A DNA stretch of 64,000 nucleotides, taken from assembly GCF_025398315.1 (NCBI RefSeq), contig NZ_JAODOQ010000001.1, forward strand, positions 4,154,001-4,218,000, in the 5' to 3' direction. Position 1 is the first letter of the stretch, and each line of letters opens with the position of its first letter. The notes under the pieces were generated by a model that saw only the letters and a list, made by a program, of their open reading frames with translations, ran no database searches and was not told where the DNA came from. The stretch is from Shewanella phaeophyticola. GTDB taxonomy: Bacteria > Pseudomonadota > Gammaproteobacteria > Enterobacterales > Shewanellaceae. A program made the translations under genes and the position numbers. This document shows positions 1 to 9,099 of the stretch, piece after piece.

Positions 1-305
1 GCAAAGGGAATATTGACAATAATGGAGGCTATCACTAGCCCAGAGAAGTTAAACACCAGCTGTTGGCCAAAAAGTTGCTCAGCAAGTCCACCAATGAAAC
101 TTTGATTACCTAAGCCCACCAGCAAGTAATAACCAATGACGGTTGGCGGCAAAACTAAGGGCACTAAGATTAATGCTTCTAGCCATGATTTACCGTGAAA
201 TTGATAATAAGCTAACCCCCTGCCTATGATGATCGCCAGTGGAATTAACAACAACACAGTATAGCTACTGAGTTTGACCGACAGCAATAGCGCTTGCCAA
301 TCCAT
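1..305 (-). CDS. modB: Molybdate ABC transporter permease ModB, N-terminal part (runs off the left edge)
   Basis: This is the membrane permease of the high-affinity molybdate importer; it works with ModA and an ATPase (ModC) that would lie beyond the window. The minus-strand reading from position 305 starts MDWQALLLSVKLSSY, gives hydrophobic segments, and contains LVPLVLPPTVIGYYLL, the conserved stretch of ModB-type permeases. About 101 residues are present and the frame is open to the window edge. The ATG overlaps the modA stop codon (TAATG), so the two are translationally coupled. The identification rests on this motif and on the gene order after modA. Confidence 0.9.
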   Translation of the reverse strand, partial: MDWQALLLSVKLSSYTVLLLIPLAIIIGRGLAYYQFHGKSWLEALILVPLVLPPTVIGYYLLVGLGNQSFIGGLAEQLFGQQLVFNFSGLVIASIIVNIPF

Positions 306-1153
306 TAGTCGAGCTTCACTGTTGTTTTAGGCAAGTTAAAACCAAACTCATTTAATACTTTTTGCGCTTGTGGGCTTTGCATGTATTGATAAAAGCGCGT
401 TGCGGTTTCAGAAGCATTTGGCATTAATGCCATGCGTTGATTTAACGGTTGGTATAAATTATCAGGAATAACCACATGGTTAGCTAACTGAGTAAATTGC
501 GGCGCAAGTACCAAGGACAAAGGTACGATACCACCTTGAGTCGAACCACTAATGGTAAACTGTGCGGCTTGTGATGCGTTTTCGCCCAGGATCAGTTTAG
601 GTTGCACCGCATCCCATAGCCCTTTGGCTTTTAACACCTCTCGGGCACGTTCACCATAGGGAGCATGATCAGGATTCGCTATCGCAAAGCGCTTAAGTTT
701 GCCGTCGGTAATAAATTGCTCTAATCCCACCAATTCAGCATCAAGAATTAACTGTGATTGTTTTGGTGCTGCCAGTGCTAAGCGACCGATGGCATAAATA
801 ACTCCAGCATCTTGGGTATAACCCGCCTTATGCAATTTTTCTATATAAAACTCATCGGCACTGAGCATTATTTCAAAGGGGGCACCGTGTTGAATTTGAG
901 TGATAAAGTTGCCAGATGAGCCATAACTGATACGAACAGACAAACCGGTTTGTTGTTTGAAGTTTTTGGCGATGTCATCAAGGGCAAATTTAATATTTGC
1001 TGCGGCAGCGATGGCAGGTGTATCGGCAGCTTGAGCAACATGAGTCGGCAATATCACACTCAATAAACCCAATACTAGTGTAAAGGTAATAGCGCAACAT
1101 TGGCTTTTGAAACGCTCACCATGAGTAAAAACAGATAACGAAGTAAAAAACAT
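305..1153 (-). CDS. modA: Molybdate ABC transporter, periplasmic substrate-binding protein ModA
   Basis: ModA captures molybdate (and tungstate) in the periplasm and delivers it to ModBC. The 282-residue product starts with a charged stretch and a hydrophobic segment ending near residue 42 (THVAQA-ADTP), a typical Sec signal peptide. The mature part opens with IAAAANIKFALDDI and shows SYGSSGNF, the oxyanion-binding region of the family, then IANPDHAPYG and GGIVPLSL further on. The length fits the family, though the N-terminus is longer than usual, so an internal start is possible. It follows moaE and overlaps modB, so molybdate uptake is linked to cofactor synthesis. Confidence 0.93.
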   Translation of the reverse strand: MFFTSLSVFTHGERFKSQCCAITFTLVLGLLSVILPTHVAQAADTPAIAAAANIKFALDDIAKNFKQQTGLSVRISYGSSGNFITQIQHGAPFEIMLSADEFYIEKLHKAGYTQDAGVIYAIGRLALAAPKQSQLILDAELVGLEQFITDGKLKRFAIANPDHAPYGERAREVLKAKGLWDAVQPKLILGENASQAAQFTISGSTQGGIVPLSLVLAPQFTQLANHVVIPDNLYQPLNQRMALMPNASETATRFYQYMQSPQAQKVLNEFGFNLPKTTVKLD

Positions 1154-1217
1154 TAATAACTGACCTTATTGGTTGAGCAAACAACGGCAGAATATTAGTT
1201 AGATTATTTTTGCCACA

Positions 1218-1679
1218 CTATTTTTGCCACATCTTAGCCGCTTGCTCATCACTGTCACGAGCTTCGACCCATTTACTGCCAGCATCATTGGCTTCAAGTT
1301 TCCAGAATGGTGCTTTGGTCTTTAAAAAATCAATTAAAAACTCACATGCAGCAAAAGCAGCCTTACGATGAGCACTGGTTACACCGATAAACACAATCTG
1401 CTCACCTAGCGCCATCGTGCCGACACGGTGAATAATGGTCACCTTGTTTAATGGCCAGCGCTCACGTGCTTGTTGGCAAATTTGATCTAATACTGACTCG
1501 GTCATGCCTGGGTAATGCTCTAACGTTAAATCGGTCACTGCGCTGCCATCATTAAAATCGCGTACTTTACCAATAAAATTGACTACCGCACCATCTTGGT
1601 TGTCATTGGCTAGCAAGGCATATTCGTCGGCAACGCTAAAGTCCTGAGTTTGCACTCTAACAGTGGTTAATACTGTCAT
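1218..1679 (-). CDS. moaE: Molybdopterin synthase catalytic (large) subunit MoaE
   Basis: MoaE with thiocarboxylated MoaD converts precursor Z (cPMP) to molybdopterin by inserting two sulfurs. The 153-residue product has the family hallmarks: GAVVNFIGKVRDFNDG near residue 30, LTLEHYPGM, HRVGTMALGEQIVFIGVTSAHR in the middle (given here only as a landmark), the conserved KTKAPFWKLE segment near residue 120, and a C-terminal WVEARDSDEQAA. It begins three bases after the moaD stop codon, so the two subunits are probably co-translated. It appears intact. Confidence 0.95.
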   Translation of the reverse strand: MTVLTTVRVQTQDFSVADEYALLANDNQDGAVVNFIGKVRDFNDGSAVTDLTLEHYPGMTESVLDQICQQARERWPLNKVTIIHRVGTMALGEQIVFIGVTSAHRKAAFAACEFLIDFLKTKAPFWKLEANDAGSKWVEARDSDEQAAKMWQK

Positions 1680-1681
1680 GA

Positions 1682-1930
1682 TTAACCCCCTGTTACTGGA
1701 GGGAAGAATGCCACTTCATCACCGGCCTTTATCTGGGTATCCCATTGGCTTATCGTTTGATTAACCGCAACAAGTAGCTTATCCGAAGTGAGCACTTTGG
1801 CTCACTTATCATCGGTTGCAGCCAGTGCAGCACGTAGCTCTTCTGCGGTATGGATATTGGCGCTACTGTGCTCCACTTTCGCGGTACCGAGTAACTCGCG
1901 GACTTGCGCAAAAAATAATACTTGGATCAT
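1682..1930 (-). pseudogene. moaD: MoaD, molybdopterin synthase sulfur-carrier subunit, interrupted by an in-frame TGA
   Basis: MoaD is the small ubiquitin-like sulfur carrier of molybdopterin synthase. Reading minus from the ATG at 1930 gives MIQVLFFAQVRELLGTAKVE, then up to ATDDK, then TGA at 1804-1802. The same frame continues AKVLTSDKLLVAVNQT and ends FFPPVTGG-stop. The C-terminal Gly-Gly is the residue pair that MoeB adenylates. The total would be 82 residues, normal for MoaD. The stop lies in TGAGCC where TGGGCC (Trp-Ala) is expected, the same change seen in the FNT gene (27346) and fdhC (29799). I infer a sequence error and not gene loss, because moaE and moaC beside it are intact. Confidence 0.88.
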
Positions 1931-1984
1931 AGTGGTCTCTCAATACATTAATTTGATGACAATAAATAACTTAACTAGCCAATA

Positions 1985-2461
1985 TTAAGCAGTAAAGTGG
2001 CCAGATTTTCCGCCGCGTTTTTCAAGTAATCGCACCTGCGAGATAATCATATCTTTTTGCACGGCTTTACACATATCGTAAATGGTTAGCGCAGCCACAG
2101 ATGCAGCGGTTAATGCTTCCATTTCAACACCGGTTTTACCAGACAATTTGCACAAACTAGTGATACGGACACGATTATGTTCTGGCTGAGCCTCAAGCTC
2201 AACTTCCACTTTGGTTAACATTAAAGGATGGCATAACGGAATAAGATCTGAAGTCTTTTTAGCGGCTTGAATACCGGCAATACGAGCTGTAGCAAACACA
2301 TCACCTTTATGGTGGCTACCGCTCATGATCATCGTTAATGTATCAGCGGCCATGTCGATATATGCTTCAGCTCGGGCTTCGCGTTCGGTCACTGCTTTTT
2401 CAGTGACATCGACCATGTGGGCATTACCATCTGCATTAATATGGGTGAAACGATTACTCAT
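1985..2461 (-). CDS. moaC: Cyclic pyranopterin monophosphate synthase MoaC
   Basis: MoaC completes conversion of the MoaA product into cPMP, the first committed molybdopterin precursor. The 158-residue protein begins MSNRFTHINADGNAHMVDV, the typical opening of MoaC, then has GIQAAKKTSDLIPLCHPL (conserved His and Lys region) and GKTGVEMEALTAASVAALT, followed by YDMCKAVQKDM. Length and motifs are standard and the frame is intact. It lies between moaA and moaD in a moaA-C-D-E order; no moaB is present here. Confidence 0.96.
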   Translation of the reverse strand: MSNRFTHINADGNAHMVDVTEKAVTEREARAEAYIDMAADTLTMIMSGSHHKGDVFATARIAGIQAAKKTSDLIPLCHPLMLTKVEVELEAQPEHNRVRITSLCKLSGKTGVEMEALTAASVAALTIYDMCKAVQKDMIISQVRLLEKRGGKSGHFTA

Positions 2462-2529
2462 GATATGAATACCTTATCAAATAGAATTTGTAGGTTAACG
2501 ACACTTATTTGAGCTAAGAAAGGTGGCGA

Positions 2530-3511
2530 CTAACCACCAATAGAGGCTAGATGCTTCGTCACGCCAGTAATGCCTTGATGCAGAAAGTGAGTTTCTTTCT
2601 TTTGCTCTAATTGGCCATGCAAACGAGTGATTAGTTCATCACGTTGCGATGCATCTTGCAGTAAGTCGCGTAAATCAACGCCATTTTCAGTAAATAAGCA
2701 CAAGTGCAATTTACCTTTGGCAGAGACTCTAAGACGATTACAGCTGGCGCAAAAGTTTTTGGCGTACGGCATAATCAGGCCGATACGGCCTTGATAATCA
2801 CTGTGACTGAAGTTTTGTGCGGGAGTCATCATCGGCACTCGGTAAATCGTATAACCAGCCTTCTTGCTCAAGCTGCTTTTTAATGTCGATACCGGCCAAA
2901 TGATGGGCATTGAAATAGTCACGACCGAGACCTGTCTCCATCAGTTCAATGAAGCGCAAATCAATAGGCGTGTGTTTAATCCAATGTAAAAAGCGCGGTA
3001 AATCTTTATCGTTTAAGCCTTTCAATAACACCGCATTAATTTTGACTCGTTCAAACCCCGCCTCAAGTGCGGCATCAATACCACGCATCACTTGGTCGAA
3101 TTTATTTTCACCGGTGATTTGGTAAAACATTTTGGGGTCTAAACTGTCTACTGAGACGTTAATACGGCGCAAACCTGCGTCATACCATTCTTTTGCATGT
3201 TGCTGTAAACGATAACCATTAGTGGTCATGGCTACAGTATTGACATTAGGGTTATCAGCAACGATGCGCACGATATCAGTAAAGTCTTTGCGAAGGGTAG
3301 GCTCGCCACCTGTGATACGAATTTTTTGCGTACCCACAGCAGCAAAACCCGCTACGAGATTTTCAATTTCGTTAAGCGTTAAAAAAGTAGGTTTGCCATC
3401 AGGGCGATAGCCATCGGGCAGGCAATAGCTGCATTTGAAATTACAAACGTCAGTGACTGACATCCGTAAATAATGAAATTTTCGTCCAAAATTGTCTTGT
3501 AACTGGGACAT
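2530..3511 (-). pseudogene. moaA: GTP 3',8-cyclase MoaA (radical SAM), frame-broken near 2821
   Basis: MoaA is the radical-SAM enzyme that, with MoaC, turns GTP into cPMP. I chose the ATG at 3511, giving MSQLQDNFGRKFHYLRMSVT and then CNFKCSYC, the CxxxCxxC site for the SAM cluster. RITGGEPTLR and SVDSLDP follow. The second cluster region, CASCNRLRVSAKGKLHLCLF, lies in another frame. The frames meet at GATGACTCCCGCA, where MoaA proteins have Asp-Gly-Pro-Ala-Gln, so GACGGTCCCGCA is expected and two bases are missing at a GGTCC site. Restoring them gives 327 residues, the usual length. An ATG further upstream (3595) would add 28 residues unlike MoaA. Confidence 0.92.
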
Positions 3512-3527
3512 GTTAACCTTTCCAAGT

Positions 3528-3636
3528 GTGGGAGGTAAGTGCATTTCTTTACTCACCCCGGTGGCAAAATTACCACGGCAAAATGCCCATATCATTGACG
3601 TAGGGCAAAAAGCTCGGAGAACCGTCAGACCTAATT
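3528..3636 (-). promoter_or_regulatory. Candidate Moco RNA motif (riboswitch) in the moaA leader
   Basis: The leader between about 3636 and the moaA start, read on the minus strand, contains CTCCGAGC, several short GC stems (for example GTGG...CCAC around a TAATTTTG loop) and a final CTTACCTCCCAC segment close to the moaA start. moaA leaders in gammaproteobacteria often carry the Moco RNA motif, which represses molybdopterin synthesis genes when cofactor is abundant. I matched the layout by eye only and did not fold it, so the assignment is tentative. Confidence 0.45.
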
Positions 3637-3864
3637 ATAGGCTTATTTGTAGGTTTACAAATACCCCTTTAGATGAATATCTTATTCAAAATGACTAAAT
3701 CGTTAACTATTTGTGACTCGACTCACGCTGATAAGATTGTGTTTGCCACTGTGACAAAAGCAAATTTTGCGGTAAGGTGAGTAAAAGGATAAACGATCGT
3801 TTAACTATCGTGATAAAAAAACAATAAACCCGCACGCTAACGGGAAACTTTGAAAGGTGAGAAC

Positions 3865-5514
3865 ATGGAACGCGAGTCAATGGAGTTCGACGTTGTAATA
3901 GTCGGTGCAGGCTTCAGCAGGTTTAGCAACGGCTTGTCGTTTAATGCAGATATCAAAAGATGCCGATAAAGACATCACGGTATGTGTGGTAGAAAAAGGC
4001 TCTGAAGTGGGCGCCCACATTTTATCGGGCGCGGTATTTCAACCTGATGTACTGGACGAGTTATTCAATGATTGGCGCGACTCAGATATTCCTCTCAACA
4101 CCAAAGTCAGTCACGACGAAATTTATTTACTCAACTCTGAGTCCAAATCACGCTTAATGCCCAACAGTTTAGTGCCTAAAACCATGCACAACGAAGGCAA
4201 CTATATTATTAGTGTGGGCAACCTCGCCCGTTGGTTAGCCAATCGTGCCGAAGCCATGGGTGTCGAAATTTTTCCAGGTTTTGCTGCCAGTGAACTGCTG
4301 TTTAATGACGACAACAGCGTCAAAGGCATTTTAATTGGCGATATGGGCGTCGATGAAGATGGCCAGCCTAAAGACAGCTACATGCCAGGCATGGAGTTAC
4401 ACGCTAAATATACCGTGTTCTCTGAAGGTTGCCGAGGCCACCTCGGTAAGCAGCTTATTCAGAAATACCATTTAAATAATGGCAAAACCCCACAACATTA
4501 TGGATTAGGGTTTAAAGAAATTTGGAAAATTCCTGCTGAGCAACACCAGCAAGGTAAAGTGGTTCACACTGGTGGTTGGCCATTAGTCAATGGCTCATCT
4601 GGCGGCGGTTTTTTATATCACATGGAAGACAATCAAGTCGCTGTGGGATTAATTATCGACTTAAACTATAAAAACCCTCATTTAAGCCCGTTTGACGAGT
4701 TTCAGCGTTATAAAACACATCCGGTTATTGCCCAGACACTTACTGGTGGCGAGCGTCTAACTTACGGCGCCAGAGCCATTGCTAAAGGCGGTTTAAACTC
4801 ATTGCCTAAGATGAGCTTTCCGGGTGGATTAATTATCGGTTGTAATGCAGGCACCCTTAACTTTGCCAAAATTAAAGGTACCCATACTGCGATTAAGAGC
4901 GGGATTATTGCAGCTTCAACCTTAGGAGAAGGGCTAATTGCCGGGTTAGAGGGCGGTAAAGACCTTGACTGTTTCCAGCAACGTTTTGAAGAAAGCTGGC
5001 TACATGAAGAACTACATCAATCGCGTAACTTTGGCTCTGCGCTGCATAAGTTTGGCACTTTAATGGGGGGGCATTTAACTTCATAGACCAAAACTGGTTT
5101 GGTGGTAAATTCCCTGTGACCTTCCGCGATACTACGCCTGATTATGCTTCAATGGGATTGGCCAGCGAGTACAGCAAAATTGATTACCCAAAACCAGATG
5201 GCAAACTCAGTTTTGACAAGTTGTCATCGGTGTATTTGTCGAATACCTACCACGAGGAAGGTCAACGCTGCCATTTACACTTAAAAGACCAAAGCATTCC
5301 GATTTCGGTTAACTTAGTTAAATTTGACGAGCCTGCACAGCGTTATTGTCCAGCTGGCGTATATGAAGTGGTCGAAGATGAGGGCGAGAAAAAGTTTGTC
5401 ATTAATGGTCAAAACTGTATTCACTGTAAAACCTGTGACATTAAAGACCCAAGCCAGAATATTACCTGGGTAACCCCTGAGGGCGGCGGCGGATCAAACT
5501 ATCCAAACATGTAA
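3865..5514 (+). pseudogene. Electron transfer flavoprotein-ubiquinone oxidoreductase, frame-broken at 3910 and 5065
   Basis: ETF-QO passes electrons from reduced electron transfer flavoprotein to ubiquinone at the inner membrane. ATG at 3865 (after GGTGAG) gives MERESMEFDVVIVGAG, an FAD Rossmann motif. The frame then shifts at GGCTTC, where Gly-Pro (GGCCCT) is expected, and continues SAGLATACRL. A second shift falls in a run of seven G at 5065-5071; eight restore LMGGAFNFIDQNWFGGK. The C-terminus has the ferredoxin-like cluster motif CIHCKTCDIKDPSQNITW and ends EGGGGSNYPNM, as in the family. With three bases restored the product is 550 residues, the normal size. It is monocistronic, with a terminator at 5581. 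Confidence 0.92.
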
Positions 5515-5580
5515 ACGACAAGTTATGTTTATTTGCCATTAACTCTTTGTTCACCCATCGTTAATTTATTGGCTACTGTC

Positions 5581-5616
5581 AAAAAAACGCACTTAAAAAT
5601 AGGTGCGTTTTTTTTA
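5581..5616 (+). terminator. Intrinsic terminator after ETF-QO
   Basis: ACGCAC and GTGCGT form a stem around a TTAAAAATAG loop, extended by an A-run on one side and followed by a long T-run. It lies 67 bases after the ETF-QO stop. Confidence 0.85.
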
Positions 5617-5760
5617 TTTTTTCGACTATCATTAGCCCCATAACATCACAAAGACCTACACCATTAACCGTTTTGTCATTATTGATTAATACAAAATTCT
5701 TATTAATTTATTGCCATTGTGTCCGATATAACAAAGAGATACTTTTTGAGGCCGTTGTAG

Positions 5761-7680
5761 ATGAATACATTTAACACCCTTACCATTAAACAAAAAATCC
5801 TGCTCACGGTAGCGTTTGCCGTGCTGCTTTCAACCATGTTAGTCGGAATACTGAGTCAGCGCAGTGCCAAACAAGTGGTTGAACAGCGCATGCTTGAATC
5901 AGAAATGCCCAGTTTAGTCATGCAAATCCGTAATGACATCGACCTGCAAATAAGCAGTTTAATTCGTGCTGCAGAACAGCTCGCGAACAGCCGAATGTTA
6001 GGCGCATGGCTTGAAGAAGGCCGCCCTGAAAGCCAAGAAACGTTAGTGGTAGCTCAGCTCAAAGACATGCAAAATCAATTCGATTTAGTGCAAGCTTCTT
6101 ATGCCGATCGCGACACTGGCGCTTACTACACCCAAGATGGTTTTTTACGCATATTAAACCAACAGCAAGACGCATGGTTTTTTGACTATCGTGCGAGTAA
6201 AAAAGAGCGCATGTTAAGCGTATACACAGAAGCCAGCGGTGAAGTAAAACTGTTTGTGAGCCACCAGCAACCTAATGGCCGAGGCATGGTCAGCTTAGCC
6301 AAGTCGCTAGATGATATGGTGAACTTGTTGTCGTCATTTAAAATTGAAGACACAGGCTTTGTTTACCTTGTTGATGCCAGCGGTAAAGTACAGCTTCATC
6401 CTGACACACAAAAAGTCGGTAAAGCGTCATTAGCCAACTTATACCCTAGCGGTAATACCAACAGCTTGCTAAATAAAAATGATTTTAACTTAGTTAAAGC
6501 CGATGTTAACGGCGAAGAAATGCTGATTGCCAGCAGCTACATTAAGTCGATGGATTGGTATTTAGTTGCGCAGGTACCTGAGTCAGAAGTTTTTGCTTTG
6601 CTTGAAGAGTCGGCTTACCAAATTTTAATTTGGACTGTGCTAATTGCCGTGGTGTTTATTGCCATTTCAATTGCGGTTGCAGGTTCTGTTAGCCGCCCAA
6701 TTGCTCAAGTTGCTGAAATGTTCAGAAACATTGGCGAAGGCGAAGGTGATTTACGCCAACGACTCCCTGTCAATGGCGAAGATGAAATAGCCCAACTAGC
6801 TCGCGGGTTTAATAGCTTTATTAGCAAAATCCAACAAACCGTTATTGAAGTTGCAGAGACCAGCCAACAACTGGGCTCGTCGGCAGTTGACGTGTCAAAC
6901 CAAGCACACCAAACTCTAGATGACAGTCATCTGCAAAAAGATCGCACCATGATGGTTGTCGCAGCCATTAACGAAATGGGCGCCACCGTAAACGAAATTG
7001 CTGCAAATGCCGCACAAGCAGCTGTAACCGCTCGTGATGCAGATACAGAATCCGTCGACGGCCAAAAAGTCGTCACGCGTGCACGTTCAACCATTAATCA
7101 ACTCTCTATAGATGTTGCCCAGGTAGGCGAAGTGATTGAATCACTTGCAACTCATACTAAGTCAATTGGCAGTATTTTAGATGTGATCCGTGCTATTTCT
7201 GAGCAAACCAACTTACTGGCTCTCAACGCTGCCATTGAAGCGGCTCGCGCAGGAGAAGCCGGCCGTGGTTTTGCCGTTGTTGCTGATGAGGTCCGCAACC
7301 TTGCCTCACGTACTGCAGCATCAACCAATGAAGTACAAACCATGATTGATAAGCTGCAATCTGAAGCCAGTCGAGCTGTAAATGCCATGGCACAATCGAG
7401 CAGTCGCTCAAAAGAAGGGGTTACTGCAGTCGATGAAGCCAGCCAGTCACTCAGTGGCATCAGTGAACGTATTGCTCAAATTAGCGATATGAACATCCAA
7501 GTCGCGGCTGCAACTGAAGAACAATCAACCGTGGTTGAAGATATTAACCGTAATGTGACTGAAATTAACGATATCACTCAACGTACCTCTGACACCGCAC
7601 AAGCGGCAGCTGAAGCAAGTAAAGCCTTGAACCAACTTGCAAGCCGACTCGATGTGTTGGTGGCGCGATTTAAGGTGTGA
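5761..7680 (+). CDS. Methyl-accepting chemotaxis protein with periplasmic (dCache-like) sensor
   Basis: This is a transmembrane chemoreceptor of 639 residues that would signal through CheA/CheW. It has TM1 at about residues 12-32, a periplasmic sensor of about 250 residues with the PAS-like run DTGFVYLVDASGKVQLHPDT, TM2 at about 289-311, a HAMP domain starting SRPIAQVAEMF, and a long coiled-coil cytoplasmic domain. The hairpin tip, about residues 475-514, contains SEQTNLLALNAAIEAARAGE and GRGFAVVADEVRNLA, diagnostic of MCPs. No C-terminal CheR-tethering pentapeptide is seen. The ligand is unknown. It stands alone between two terminators. Confidence 0.95.
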   Translation: MNTFNTLTIKQKILLTVAFAVLLSTMLVGILSQRSAKQVVEQRMLESEMPSLVMQIRNDIDLQISSLIRAAEQLANSRMLGAWLEEGRPESQETLVVAQLKDMQNQFDLVQASYADRDTGAYYTQDGFLRILNQQQDAWFFDYRASKKERMLSVYTEASGEVKLFVSHQQPNGRGMVSLAKSLDDMVNLLSSFKIEDTGFVYLVDASGKVQLHPDTQKVGKASLANLYPSGNTNSLLNKNDFNLVKADVNGEEMLIASSYIKSMDWYLVAQVPESEVFALLEESAYQILIWTVLIAVVFIAISIAVAGSVSRPIAQVAEMFRNIGEGEGDLRQRLPVNGEDEIAQLARGFNSFISKIQQTVIEVAETSQQLGSSAVDVSNQAHQTLDDSHLQKDRTMMVVAAINEMGATVNEIAANAAQAAVTARDADTESVDGQKVVTRARSTINQLSIDVAQVGEVIESLATHTKSIGSILDVIRAISEQTNLLALNAAIEAARAGEAGRGFAVVADEVRNLASRTAASTNEVQTMIDKLQSEASRAVNAMAQSSSRSKEGVTAVDEASQSLSGISERIAQISDMNIQVAAATEEQSTVVEDINRNVTEINDITQRTSDTAQAAAEASKALNQLASRLDVLVARFKV

Positions 7681-7688
7681 TCCCATTT

Positions 7689-7762
7689 GAGTGTTTGCAA
7701 CCAGCAAACACTCTACAGCTCGTAAATATAATAATGCCACTCATTGAGTGGCATTGTTTTTA
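7689..7762 (+). terminator. Two consecutive hairpins after the chemoreceptor gene
   Basis: Hairpin 1 (7689-7713) is a perfect 10-bp stem, GAGTGTTTGC/GCAAACACTC, without a T-run. Hairpin 2 (7733-7755) is AATGCCACTC/GAGTGGCATT followed by GTTTTT and is the likely terminator. The convergent DUF4870 gene ends just beyond. Confidence 0.75.
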
Positions 7763-7775
7763 TCACCTTAAGGTA

Positions 7776-8135
7776 TTATTTCAAAAACTTAATCGACAAC
7801 GGATATTGATAGGCTATCCCGTCGCTGGCTTTAACAATGGCCATGATGGTGCAGATAATATCTAATAATGCCAAGCCTGCTAGCAATAACACCCCGACGC
7901 CAACCAATATTAAAATAGCTGAGATTAAGGCATAAATCAGTAAGCTTAACTTAAAGTTAAGGCAGTTTTTACCGCACTGATTAGCAAACTCAAACTCGTC
8001 ACGTTTCATCAACCACACAATTAGCGGATCTAAAACGCTTCCAAGCGGAAACACATAACCCGCAAAACTGGCGGCGTGGATCAATAAGCCCATGTCTTTT
8101 GCTTGTTTATTGACTTCACCTGTCAGTTCAGACAT
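7776..8135 (-). CDS. DUF4870 family small membrane protein
   Basis: The 119-residue protein has three predicted membrane segments: around HAASFAGYVFPLGSVLDPLIVW (residues about 20-41), LLIYALISAILILVGVGVLL (about 65-85) and the following LLDIICTIMAIVKAS. The charged loop KRDEFEFANQCGKNCLNFKLS between segments one and two is the recognisable core of DUF4870 proteins, which often flank stress or envelope genes and have no established biochemical role. It sits at the end of a minus-strand run, convergent with the chemoreceptor. The family call is by motif; the function is unknown. Confidence 0.85.
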   Translation of the reverse strand: MSELTGEVNKQAKDMGLLIHAASFAGYVFPLGSVLDPLIVWLMKRDEFEFANQCGKNCLNFKLSLLIYALISAILILVGVGVLLLAGLALLDIICTIMAIVKASDGIAYQYPLSIKFLK

Positions 8136-8189
8136 TAGATTTTCCTTATCATGCTGTTATTTAGTATACGTTATTGTCTAACAGTATTT

Positions 8190-8882
8190 TTAACTGGCTT
8201 TACCATACAAACGCATTGCCCAGTCTTCGATACTTTGTTGTGCTAAGCGGCGTTGCAGTGATTCTACCCAGCTTTGTGCTAAGCCTTCACAGGCAAGTAA
8301 AGTTTGATACTGTTCGGCATCAAACTCGGGTAAAAAGTAAATTTGCATCGCCTTAGCAATACTAATGTCCGTTTTACGCTCAATTAAACAAATGCTATCG
8401 CTTGGGCGAATTACCCCTTCAGACAATACCCGATAAAACCAACCACACATTCGACTCTCTTGCATAGCCAGCGCAAATTTGGGCTGGTCAAATTGTACAT
8501 TAAGCTTAAAACAAGGGGAGCGAGGTTGGGTCACTTGCAAAGTGACATCACCGATTTGAACAATATCACCAATATTGACGAGGGACTCATTCACACCGAC
8601 AGTACTAATGTTTTCACCCATCGATGGTGCATCTTTAAAGCTAGACATTAAATCCCACCGGCGGTATTGGCCATAATGTTCGCGGGGAAAATGATGTAAT
8701 ACTCGATCTAAACCACCGTGATGCTTTGGATCGGCCTCGCTATTACCCACAACGCGATCAAACTGCACCGTCAGTTGTGTTGCGGCATGTTTTTGATTCA
8801 TACCACTGGCAACACCATTGTGCATTTGCACCTGGTCACCTAAATACAAACCCGAAATACGATTAACCCACGTTTTATTCAT
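8190..8882 (-). CDS. MOSC domain-containing protein (YiiM-like)
   Basis: MOSC domains are beta-barrel modules related to the C-terminus of Moco sulfurases, thought to carry sulfur or bind Moco. The 230-residue product shows KHHGGLDRVLHHFPREHYGQ (residues about 57-76), the YiiM signature, then SMGENISTVGVNES, GDIVQIGDVTLQVTQPRSPC with a conserved Cys near residue 125, and a C-terminal helical region starting GVIRPSDS. Length matches YiiM. In E. coli YiiM takes part in reduction of N-hydroxylated compounds; whether this protein does so is inference. The nearby moa genes fit a molybdenum context but are more than 4 kb away. Confidence 0.88.
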   Translation of the reverse strand: MNKTWVNRISGLYLGDQVQMHNGVASGMNQKHAATQLTVQFDRVVGNSEADPKHHGGLDRVLHHFPREHYGQYRRWDLMSSFKDAPSMGENISTVGVNESLVNIGDIVQIGDVTLQVTQPRSPCFKLNVQFDQPKFALAMQESRMCGWFYRVLSEGVIRPSDSICLIERKTDISIAKAMQIYFLPEFDAEQYQTLLACEGLAQSWVESLQRRLAQQSIEDWAMRLYGKAS

Positions 8883-8930
8883 CCTGCTTTCCCCACAGAT
8901 CCTGTAGAATCAATATACTCAAATTTCAGG

Positions 8931-8961
8931 TAAAAAAAGCCTTACAGGGGAATAGTAAGGC
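8931..8961 (-). terminator. Intrinsic terminator for the PfkB kinase gene
   Basis: On the minus strand GCCTTAC/GTAAGGC forms a 7-bp stem followed by a run of seven T. It is about 140 bases after the kinase stop and before the MOSC gene, separating the two units. Confidence 0.75.
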
Positions 8962-9099
8962 AATAAAAATATGGGAGTTAATACCGCAAAATACTCATTA
9001 CAAAGACATATTTACACTTAGCAATGAGTATAAGTTGATTAGACGGGTACAGAATAATGCTCAAACATGACATGAAAATGACAACTGCAAAGATTTTCA

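Noticed and set aside
1802..1804. In-frame TGA in moaD as a selenocysteine codon
   Set aside because: MoaD has no known Sec, the position fits Trp, and the same TGGGCC to TGAGCC change is seen in unrelated genes.
1788..1988. Plus-strand frame over moaD
   Set aside because: It is antisense to moaD and lacks a ribosome site.
7152..7460. Minus-strand frames inside the chemoreceptor gene
   Set aside because: Shadows of the conserved MCP signalling domain; no independent start signal.
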